5,369 nucleotides of DNA, from positions 1-5,369 of the forward strand of contig CAAGMM010000455.1 of the NCBI GenBank assembly GCA_900771045.1, given 5' to 3'. This document shows positions 1 through 5,348 of this stretch, piece by piece. The translations under genes were made by a program, and so were the position numbers. Each line of letters begins with the position of its first letter. Positions within the stretch are counted from its first letter, which is position 1. This DNA comes from Bacteroidales bacterium. Its GTDB lineage: Bacteria; Bacteroidota; Bacteroidia; Bacteroidales; F082. The notes under the pieces were generated by a model. The model saw only the letters and a program-made list of their open reading frames with translations, was not told the origin of the DNA and made no database searches.

Positions 1-160
1 AAGATGCCAAAAAACGGCCAAATTTTTCAAAAGCGAGAGCAGAGAAAGCTTGCTTGCTTTGCCGAGCGCAAGAAAAATCAGTGAAACTAAAGCACGGAAA
101 AGAAAAAATAAAACTTCTCATAATGATATTTTCATTTCGGTGAATTTGTAGAACCCATCT
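1..160. other. Non-coding left flank
   Basis: I see no credible gene here. On the minus strand this is the sequence downstream of the PepSY-like gene. About 40-65 bases past its stop the minus strand becomes T-rich (top-strand A-rich stretch near 97-116), which could help end transcription, but no good GC-rich stem precedes it, so I do not call a terminator. The remainder includes the structured patch at 33-71. Any gene to the left lies outside the window. Confidence 0.6.
33..71. repeat. Possible structured or dispersed intergenic repeat
   Basis: A GC-richer patch sits in an otherwise A-rich flank. AAAGC at 45-49 can pair with GCTTT at 56-60 around a six-base loop, and the overlapping AAGC/GCTT pairs give alternative folds; outer GCG and CGC triplets (33-35 region and 65-70) could close it. 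The arrangement (AAAGCTTGCTT, then GCCGAGCGC, then AAAAATCAGTGAAAC) resembles intergenic sequence I recall from Prevotella-like genomes, but that is unverified memory. Only one copy is visible in this window. Confidence 0.25.
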
Positions 161-595
161 TTAGTCATCAATATATCTGAATGTTCCTCTTTTACTGAAG
201 ACATATTCGACACCGCCCGCGCTGACTTCTATTTTCCCGTCATCTTTTTCAATCTTCGACACGCGTCCTGAAACTTTAGATGTCATATAGGCGACGAGAT
301 TTTCCGGAAGATAGTCGGCAAACGTCAGGTCTATATTTCCACTTATCTCCTTCCACTCGCCTTTGTGATTGAATTCAATCTTCGTGAGATCGTTCAGACG
401 CACGGTATATTCGAAACGCCCGTCATCCATTTCCTTAGTGACTGACTTGACTTCGGATTTATAGAAGTATTTATTTACAAATTGTTGTGCCTGCTGTGGC
501 AGATCCGAAAACGAAATCGGCGTGTCGTCATCATTGGAAGCGGCAAGCGGCAGAGTGCAGAAAAGCACCATCAATGCAAAGAAAAACTTTCTCAT
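161..595 (-). CDS. Exported PepSY-like domain protein (two repeats)
   Basis: A 144-residue secreted or periplasmic protein of the PepSY-like family (formerly DUF2874, called beta-lactamase-inhibitor-like), common in Bacteroidota. Residues 1-20 form a signal peptide: basic MRK, a hydrophobic stretch, then LPLAAS as the likely cleavage region. C13 is not in a lipobox, so a lipoprotein is unlikely. Two repeats follow. Repeat 1, about 28-85, runs LPQQAQQFV...YFYKSEVKSV...FEYTVRLND..KIEFNHKGEWKEI. Repeat 2, about 95-142, runs LPENLVAYM...RVSKIEKDDGKIEVSAGGVEYVFSKRGTFRYI. In each, a helix is followed by strands ending in an aromatic residue after a KxG turn. The start is the only ATG giving a full signal peptide, and a TAnnTTTG promoter lies 70 bases upstream. 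The gene stands alone, divergent from the carboxyltransferase. The family has no settled biochemical role; inhibition or folding control of partners is speculation. Confidence 0.88.
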   Translation of the reverse strand: MRKFFFALMVLFCTLPLAASNDDDTPISFSDLPQQAQQFVNKYFYKSEVKSVTKEMDDGRFEYTVRLNDLTKIEFNHKGEWKEISGNIDLTFADYLPENLVAYMTSKVSGRVSKIEKDDGKIEVSAGGVEYVFSKRGTFRYIDD

Positions 596-664
596 AACTA
601 TAATTTTTTAGACCATAAACTTTTCTCGTGGGTTCTATTATAAAATTCGCCCTTTTGTTTCTCG

Positions 665-672
665 CAAAGTTA
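665..672 (-). promoter_or_regulatory. Bacteroidota -7 promoter box for the PepSY-like gene
   Basis: Read on the minus strand this is TAACTTTG, a perfect match to the Bacteroidota sigma-ABfr -7 consensus TAnnTTTG, and is followed by C. Transcription would start near 658, leaving a leader of about 60 bases before the ATG at 595. I do not see a clear TTTG -33 element at the expected distance; the upstream stretch is A/T-rich. The leader is A/T-rich without a Shine-Dalgarno sequence, normal for this phylum. Confidence 0.5.
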
Positions 673-831
673 ATAAAAAAATTTGAAATATGTCTGATTT
701 ATTTCGATTTTTTTTGATTTATGAGGATTTCGGGTGATTTCTCACCTTCAGACTGCATAAATCGTTCGACAAGTGCAAGTTGCCTGACATACGACATGAT
801 AATGGCTTAGTTGAAACGGACAAAGAAGATT

Positions 832-954
832 ATGCTTGACGGATTCGGCTGGCAACTCATCAGAATCGGCCCCGCCAACCGACTGATACTACAGAATCCG
901 GGCCTGATGTCCAAGCAGGAAAAAGGTAAGTTCACGGTTTTTAGAGAAATTTAG
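832..954 (+). CDS. Doubtful small ORF, 40 residues
   Basis: An ATG at 832 opens a 40-codon frame ending in TAG at 952-954, about 100 bases before the carboxyltransferase start. An upstream in-frame TTG at 811, just after a stop at 808-810, could add seven residues (LKRTKKI). The peptide begins MLDGFGWQLIRIGPANRLIL and ends KGKFTVFREI. It has no signal peptide or membrane segment and matches no family I recognise. Its balanced base composition contrasts with the A/T-rich flanks, the only hint of coding. It could be a leader peptide, a fragment of a lost gene, or chance. Confidence 0.15.
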   Translation: MLDGFGWQLIRIGPANRLILQNPGLMSKQEKGKFTVFREI

Positions 955-987
955 GAAAAAAAAAGACGACAATCGCAAAAAAATGAC

Positions 988-995
988 GATATTTG
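988..995 (+). promoter_or_regulatory. Possible -7 box for the carboxyltransferase operon
   Basis: GATATTTG matches the Bacteroidota -7 consensus TAnnTTTG at all fixed positions except the first, and is followed by C as in many such promoters. It would place the transcript start near 1002 with a leader of about 50 bases. No TTTG -33 element is visible at the usual distance. It is the best candidate in the stretch before 1055, but weak. Confidence 0.3.
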
Positions 996-1054
996 CAGCG
1001 TTTTTAATAAAATGGTAATTGTTTTTTTAGAAAACTCATTGTTTTTGACGTAAA

Positions 1055-2824
1055 ATGAAGAAGGAAATTAAGTTTTGTTTGGTTTACCGCGACATGTGGC
1101 AGAGTTCTGGAAAATACGTGCCGCGCAGGGATCAGTTGGAGAAGGTAGCCCCCATCATCATCAAGATGGGCTGTTTCGACCGTGTTGAAACTAATGGCGG
1201 TGCGGCCGAACAGGTTAATCTACTTTACGGCGAGAACCCCAATCCGTCGGTGCGTGCGTTCACGGCTGCGCTTCACAAGGGCGGAATCGAGTGCCAGATG
1301 CTTGACCGCGCCCTTAACGCCTTGAGAATGAATCCTGTACCAGCCGACGTGCGTCAGTTGATGTACAAGGTCAAAAAGGCCCAGGGTGTCGATATAACCC
1401 GTATCTTCTGCGGACTTAACGATGTCCGCAACATCATCCCGTCGATAAAATGGGCTAACGAAGCCGGTATGATTTCGCAGGCCGCGATGAGTATCACGCA
1501 CTCACAGGTTCATACTGCCGAATATTATATCGATATGGCCGAGAAGCTGATTCAGGCTGGTGCGAAGGAGATCGCCCTCAAAGACATGGCCGGCGTCGGT
1601 CGCCCCGTGACACTCGGCAGAATCGTCGCCGCAATAAAGGAAAAACATCCTGAGATAATTGTTCAGTATCATGGACATACGGGCCCGGGGTTCGCTATGG
1701 CCTCGATGCTCGAAGTGGCCAAGGCCGGCGTCGATTACCTCGATGTCGCAATGGAGCCGCTCTCGTGGGGTACCGTCCATCCCGACGTGCTTTCCGTCCA
1801 GCCTATGCTGAAAGACGCGGGATTCCTCGTGAAGGACATCGATATGAATGCCTATATGGAAGCTCGCGCAATGACTCAGAGTTTCGTTGACGACTTCCTC
1901 GGATATTGGATTGACCCGCGGAACCGCTATCTCAACTCACTTCTCGTAGGCTGCGGCCTACCAGGCGGTATGATGGGCTCCCTTATGGCCGACCTAAAAG
2001 GCGTCCACGCGGCTATAAACGCGAATATGAAGAATCAGGGCAAACCGGAACTCAGCGAAGACGACCTCTTAGTGGAACTTTTTAAGGAAGTGCAGACCAT
2101 CTGGCCCAAACTCGGCAACCCGCCGTTGGTCACGCCGTTCAGCCAATATACGAAGAACATCGCCCTGATGAACCTTTATTCATTAAGCAAGGGCGAACCG
2201 CGTTACGAAAACAGCATCGACCCGGCCGCCTGGAACATGATTCTCGGCAAAGCCGGAAAACTGCCCGGCACACTCGACCCGGAAATCGTGAAACTCGCCG
2301 AAAAGAAAGGCCTTCAGTTCTTTACGGGCAACCCGCAGGACAACTATCCCGACGACCTCCCGCACTTCATCAAGGAGATGGAGGCTAACGGCTGGGACCG
2401 CGGCCAGGACGACGAAGAACTGTTTGAATTCGCCATGCACGAAAAACAGTACCGCGAATACAAGTCGGGCGAGGCGAAACGCCGCTTCAACCAGGAATTG
2501 GAAGAGAAGATGAGCAAGAAGGCCGAGCAGGGCGGAATGAAACTCAATAGGGAAGAGCTCCTCAAGATGCGCCATCCTCAGGCTGAACCGGTGACGGCCC
2601 CGGTAAGTGGAAGAATGCTCTGGGAGGCTGATATTCTCGACAAATCGGCTGCACCGGCTTGCGGAAAGACTTTCAAGGAAGGCGAAGTCATGGGCTTCGT
2701 CGCGGCACATTACGGACAAGAAACCGTGCCTTCATTGTGGAACGCCAAATTCGTTGAGGCTGTGGCGCAACAAGGCGACCTCGTCAACAAGGGCGACATC
2801 ATCGCCTTCGTCGAAAAGGTTTGA
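1055..2824 (+). CDS. Carboxyltransferase, OadA/PycB-like (Bacteroidales type), with atypical biotinyl-like domain
   Basis: A 589-residue protein of the oxaloacetate decarboxylase alpha / pyruvate carboxylase B / transcarboxylase 5S family, which moves CO2 between biotin and pyruvate or oxaloacetate in the cytoplasm. The N-terminal TIM barrel (about 5-300) keeps the metal ligands: D13 in YRDMWQ, the carbamylated-type lysine K176 in LKDMAG, and H206/H208 in YHGHTG; Q16 fits the substrate glutamine. The usual QSL.ATR signature reads QSSGKYVPR. The conserved PYC/OADA domain follows (about 290-470; CGLPGGMMGSL, PPLVTPFSQ). A charged linker (470-505) leads to a biotinyl-like domain (512-589): APVSG and a terminal GD-V-KGD-I match, but the EAMKM biotin site is replaced by AAHYGQE (550-556) with no lysine. 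It may need a separate carrier or may not use biotin directly. No biotin carboxylase or membrane decarboxylase subunit lies nearby, so the substrate cannot be fixed. The start is the first ATG, after an A/T-rich leader. Confidence 0.93.
   Translation: MKKEIKFCLVYRDMWQSSGKYVPRRDQLEKVAPIIIKMGCFDRVETNGGAAEQVNLLYGENPNPSVRAFTAALHKGGIECQMLDRALNALRMNPVPADVRQLMYKVKKAQGVDITRIFCGLNDVRNIIPSIKWANEAGMISQAAMSITHSQVHTAEYYIDMAEKLIQAGAKEIALKDMAGVGRPVTLGRIVAAIKEKHPEIIVQYHGHTGPGFAMASMLEVAKAGVDYLDVAMEPLSWGTVHPDVLSVQPMLKDAGFLVKDIDMNAYMEARAMTQSFVDDFLGYWIDPRNRYLNSLLVGCGLPGGMMGSLMADLKGVHAAINANMKNQGKPELSEDDLLVELFKEVQTIWPKLGNPPLVTPFSQYTKNIALMNLYSLSKGEPRYENSIDPAAWNMILGKAGKLPGTLDPEIVKLAEKKGLQFFTGNPQDNYPDDLPHFIKEMEANGWDRGQDDEELFEFAMHEKQYREYKSGEAKRRFNQELEEKMSKKAEQGGMKLNREELLKMRHPQAEPVTAPVSGRMLWEADILDKSAAPACGKTFKEGEVMGFVAAHYGQETVPSLWNAKFVEAVAQQGDLVNKGDIIAFVEKV
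2814..2819 (+). promoter_or_regulatory. Shine-Dalgarno-like site for the retropepsin-like gene
   Basis: AAAAGG lies in the last codons of the carboxyltransferase, eight bases before the ATG at 2828. Only three bases separate that stop (2822-2824) from the ATG, so terminating ribosomes can restart here. This supports translational coupling and the choice of 2828 as start. Confidence 0.4.
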
Positions 2825-2827
2825 ACA

Positions 2828-3997
2828 ATGCGCATCTCTGTTTCGCTGATATTATTGTCATTTTATTTCAGTATTTATGCTGAAAATCAAGTAGATATTG
2901 GCGATTTAGATTCGTTGTGGACTGCCGCCGTTGAACATGGAAGACATGGTCGTTTTGACGAAAGCAACGCCATATATAGAGTAATCCTGACAGAACAGGA
3001 TTTATCGGAAGAACTTAGAAGAGCCGCCATCCTTTCCATAGGAAACAATGCTAATCTTGTAGGTGATTATAAGACATTTTATGATTGTCTTTCACAATAT
3101 TATGATGCAGAAGACCTTGTTCAAATCAAGGCATTGGCCGATTTGCCCAAAGACACGCTGATACGTTGCGAAAGAGACATCGCCGTTGCCTACCGCATAG
3201 ATTCCATTTATTACGACGGGCAGTTCAAGGGTTGCGAGATTCGTGTGCCGGCCACAATTGACGGCATGGAAGAGATTTTCGTGTTAGACAACGGTTGCGC
3301 CAGATTCAGTGCGGCTACCGAGACTTTCGCATTGTCGCACGGCATCCGTCCTATTGATGTAAAAGGAAGAGCAGTCGGTGTGACAGGCGAAGCCCCTATG
3401 TGGCTTGGTATTGCCGACTCGCTTTCAATCGGCGAGATGCTTTTCCGAAACATCGTGTTCATTGTAATGCCTGACGAATATCTTGTCAATTCCGTGATGA
3501 ATATTCAGGCCATACTTGGTGCTAACATCTTCAGACTCGCAGGAGAGATGAACTTCGACAACAAGTTGGGAATTATTGTGTTTCCATTTGTTCAGCAAAA
3601 TCTTGAGTCAAATATCACCATTCGTGACGATGGAACTTATTTCACCGAAGTGGAAATTGACGGCGAGGTTTTGCAGTTTCAGTTTGATCTTGGAGCCGCA
3701 AACACAAACTTTGGTTATAATTATTTTGTGAAACATAAGGATGTTTTGGAGGCGACAGCGCAAGCCGACACTTCGATTAGCGGAGGCGTAGGTGGTTTGT
3801 CTAAAGTGCTGGTTTATAGGCTGTTCGATATTCCGTTCAAGACTTGCGGCGGCATTTATATTAAGAAAGATGTGGCCGTCAGCACACAGAAAGAAACCAA
3901 CGGAAGTGACGAAGACGGCAATCTCGGCAACGATTTTCTTCTTTCGTTTGACAAGGCTGTGCTTAACCTCAGAAAAATGTTCTTTTACGTAAAGTAA
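2828..3997 (+). CDS. Exported protein with two retropepsin-like domains
   Basis: A 389-residue protein. Residues 1-18 form a signal peptide ending SIYA, so it is probably periplasmic or secreted. Residues about 28-92 look like a helical TPR-type segment (WTAAVEHGRHGRFDESNAIY). Two domains resembling retroviral-type aspartic proteases follow. Domain 1 (about 134-252): hydrophobic strand, FVLDNGC with D154 as the presumed catalytic aspartate, a GVTGE flap-like turn at 184-188, then ILGANIF at 229-235 and closing strands. Domain 2 (about 270-388): FDLGA with D287, GGVGG at 319-323, then NLGNDFLLSFDKAVLNL at 365-381. Active members have DTG or DSG; here Asn and Leu replace the Thr/Ser. Two halves in one chain mimic the pepsin fold, whereas retropepsins normally dimerise. 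Activity is therefore uncertain; a binding or pseudo-protease role is possible. It follows the carboxyltransferase by three bases, probably in one operon, but looks lower in GC. Confidence 0.82.
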   Translation: MRISVSLILLSFYFSIYAENQVDIGDLDSLWTAAVEHGRHGRFDESNAIYRVILTEQDLSEELRRAAILSIGNNANLVGDYKTFYDCLSQYYDAEDLVQIKALADLPKDTLIRCERDIAVAYRIDSIYYDGQFKGCEIRVPATIDGMEEIFVLDNGCARFSAATETFALSHGIRPIDVKGRAVGVTGEAPMWLGIADSLSIGEMLFRNIVFIVMPDEYLVNSVMNIQAILGANIFRLAGEMNFDNKLGIIVFPFVQQNLESNITIRDDGTYFTEVEIDGEVLQFQFDLGAANTNFGYNYFVKHKDVLEATAQADTSISGGVGGLSKVLVYRLFDIPFKTCGGIYIKKDVAVSTQKETNGSDEDGNLGNDFLLSFDKAVLNLRKMFFYVK

Positions 3998-4022
3998 ATA
4001 TTTTACTAAGTATTTGAATACT
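3993..4022 (+). terminator. Weak A/T hairpins at the 3' end of the operon
   Basis: Two small adjacent inverted repeats begin at the stop codon: AGTAAA (3993-3998) with TTTACT (4002-4007), and AGTATT (4009-4014) with AATACT (4017-4022). Both are A/T-only or nearly so, with loops of two or three bases, and no long T tract follows. They may contribute to termination or 3' end stability, but are weak as intrinsic terminators. Confidence 0.25.
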
Positions 4023-4053
4023 AACCGTTTTATTCAAAAATTTGCAATTATTA

Positions 4054-4092
4054 TTCCGCCGTAACTATGTTTTTTTACCACTTACGGCGGAA
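4054..4092. terminator. Strong hairpin, possible bidirectional terminator or protein-binding site
   Basis: TTCCGCCGTAA (4054-4064) and TTACGGCGGAA (4082-4092) are perfect 11-base inverted repeats around a 17-base loop that contains a run of seven T (4070-4076). After a three-base bulge the stem can continue for five A/T pairs (4049-4053 with 4096-4100). Neither side is followed directly by a T tract, so it is not a textbook intrinsic terminator, but its place between convergent genes suits 3' end formation on either strand. Confidence 0.4.
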
Positions 4093-4134
4093 GTATAATA
4101 TGATATTGGTTCGATATTCGCCTTTTAAAAATTT

Positions 4135-4320
4135 AGAAGCTGTTTTGATTTCTTACAATGATAATTATACTGTATGTCATTTCGATGCGATTTGCATATC
4201 TTTCCGGCATCTTTTCCCCATTTCACTCCTTGAATAGCCCGCTATTCTTCGTCGCAAAACAAGAAAAATCTGCTCGAAAATATAATGCAAATCCCTATCG
4301 AACAAATCAAAACAGCTTCT
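4135..4320. repeat. 186-bp inverted-repeat element (MITE-like or insertion remnant)
   Basis: The ends are perfect 17-base inverted repeats: AGAAGCTGTTTTGATTT at 4135-4151 and AAATCAAAACAGCTTCT at 4304-4320. Inside, GATTTGCAT (4189-4197) mirrors ATGCAAATC (4285-4293) with partial matches around it (TTCGAT outside), and GAATAGC (4232-4238) mirrors GCTATTC (4241-4247) near the centre. The two arms thus look like diverged inverted copies, with about 30 extra bases in the left one. CTTTTAA (4122-4128) and TTAAAAG (4320-4326) extend the symmetry outward. No transposase is encoded. TTAAAA occurs on both flanks (4125-4130, 4320-4325) but not symmetrically, so target duplication is unproven. Confidence 0.5.
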
Positions 4321-4472
4321 TAAAAGACCACATCGTTTCACTAAAATTATTTGGTGTTCATTTTATTCTCAAAGAAAATGTCGACATACCTACGCAGATT
4401 CTGTAGTAACTTCGCTATGCCTCCGTTTATGAATGGAGAAACAACGGACAATTGACGAAAAATGGGTTGCGG

Positions 4473-5348
4473 TCATCTGAAATAGATTCGTCCGTCAGTT
4501 TGCGAATACTCTCTGCCTATTGTTCCATGAAGGTGATTCTTGATATAGTCAACCACGAGATAGACATCAACATAAGATTGTTGTGTAGGAACCTCGGTTG
4601 CTCCGGCAAATACCAAGCCGTCACCTTGTTCCAAAAGAACATATTTCGCTGCTGCTATGGTGTATCTGCCGGCAGGATCAAGTGGCGCGAAGTTCCCTGA
4701 CTTATCCTGAACCATGACGCTTTTCACGCGTCTCTCGCCGGCAACACTTTGGAACACACCATTTGCATCAAGCACAACTGTCGATGTAATGGTTGAATCA
4801 ATCTCAACCTTCAAGCCTGCCACTTGCAAGAACCCTCCGTTTTCCACAGGGGTCATTCTGTAGGACATCTCCAATGCATCAAGCAACGACTGACCGGTAA
4901 CTTCAACCACGCACATTTCGTTGAGAAAAGGCAATACGGTAAAAATCGTGTTGAAGGTAATGTCACCAGCCTCTATTTCTGCCCGCAAACCACCGCCATT
5001 TACAAGACCTATGTCTGCACCCAACATAGCCCTACTTGCCTCGGCAACAACATTGCCCAATGCACACTCTTGGGTTCTTGCAACGTTATTGCCGTTTTCG
5101 TCCCATACGAAAAATTTTGCCTCTGCCACACCTATCTTTTCGTTGGCAAAATCATCATATTCGGCATTGGCCTTGTCAACTTCAGCCTGGACTTTCGAAC
5201 TTCTGTCGTTTATCTCCTCTATGCCAATCAAACCGCTGCTTATATTGCCATCAACACTGATAATCAACTTGCCAACGTTCTGAAAGTTTGCGCCCGTGGA
5301 CGTCCAAAGCACCTGTTCGCCGTCCGCGTCCGTGAAGTATGCCCCCGG
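4473..5348 (-). CDS. 5'-nucleotidase family protein, C-terminal part (5' end cut by contig end)
   Basis: The visible 291 residues are the end of the metallophosphoesterase domain plus the whole C-terminal domain of a UshA-type 5'-nucleotidase / 2',3'-cyclic phosphodiesterase, normally an exported enzyme releasing phosphate from nucleotides. Numbered from the first genomic codon (5346-5348): GEQVLWTSTGANFQNVG (10-26) closes the catalytic domain, whose metal-binding motifs are missing. A helical linker follows (40-70), then R91 and ECALGNVV (94-101), NGGGLR (117-122), GDIT (128-131), LPFLN (139-143), GGFLQVAGLKVEID (171-184) and QGDG (241-244). The last motif is GGDG in most members. A GTG at 5310-5312 is not a believable start because coding similarity runs on upstream through PGAYFTDADGEQ. 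The frame continues into the adapter, which is not protein-coding genome. No C-terminal secretion domain is seen after GRIYFR. It converges on the retropepsin-like gene. Confidence 0.9.
   Translation of the reverse strand, partial: PGAYFTDADGEQVLWTSTGANFQNVGKLIISVDGNISSGLIGIEEINDRSSKVQAEVDKANAEYDDFANEKIGVAEAKFFVWDENGNNVARTQECALGNVVAEASRAMLGADIGLVNGGGLRAEIEAGDITFNTIFTVLPFLNEMCVVEVTGQSLLDALEMSYRMTPVENGGFLQVAGLKVEIDSTITSTVVLDANGVFQSVAGERRVKSVMVQDKSGNFAPLDPAGRYTIAAAKYVLLEQGDGLVFAGATEVPTQQSYVDVYLVVDYIKNHLHGTIGREYSQTDGRIYFR

Larger units (their letters stand above)
596..1054. other. Divergent intergenic region
   Basis: 459 bases between divergently transcribed genes. The ends (596-720 and 950-1054) are strongly A/T-rich and hold promoter-like boxes for the two flanking genes. 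The middle (about 730-930) is more balanced in composition, unlike the ends, and holds only very short ORFs: 832-954 (+, 40 codons) and 699-797 (-, 32 codons). CGGATTC at 840-846 and GAATCCG at 894-900 form a 7-bp inverted repeat, but there is no tRNA-like T-arm. The middle could be a worn gene remnant or a long leader. Confidence 0.6.
3998..4472. other. Convergent intergenic region rich in inverted repeats
   Basis: 475 bases between the 3' ends of two converging genes, so promoters are not expected. The sequence is A/T-rich. An open frame of 82 codons at 4158-4406 (+) lies across the inverted-repeat element, has no recognisable domain, and I do not regard it as a gene. The region holds weak hairpins after the first gene, a strong hairpin at 4054-4092, and the 186-bp inverted-repeat element at 4135-4320. 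TCCGTT (4422-4427) and AACGGA (4443-4448) could form a small stem near the 3' end of the nucleotidase gene. Otherwise I see nothing. Confidence 0.7.

Noticed and set aside
147..637. 9-bp inverted repeat TAGAACCCA (149-157) / TGGGTTCTA (629-637) flanking the PepSY-like gene, suggesting an inserted cassette
   Set aside because: Nine-base inverted matches are expected several times by chance in a window of this size, and neither the flanks nor the inner bases extend the match.
840..900. tRNA-like or RNA gene suggested by CGGATTC/GAATCCG pairing
   Set aside because: There is no T-arm or anticodon-arm pattern and no CCA-type end; a 7-bp stem with a 47-base interior alone is not enough.
2183..2719. 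178-codon minus-strand open frame inside the carboxyltransferase gene
   Set aside because: It is an antisense shadow of a clearly coding gene with conserved domains on the plus strand; the peptide resembles no family.
4158..4406. 82-codon plus-strand open frame
   Set aside because: It lies across the inverted-repeat element, the peptide has no recognisable domain, and the A/T-rich sequence explains its length by chance.
5310..5312. GTG as the real start of the nucleotidase gene
   Set aside because: The frame is open upstream and encodes family-like sequence (PGAYFTDADGEQ) up to the adapter, and the catalytic domain would be missing; the gene is truncated by the contig end.
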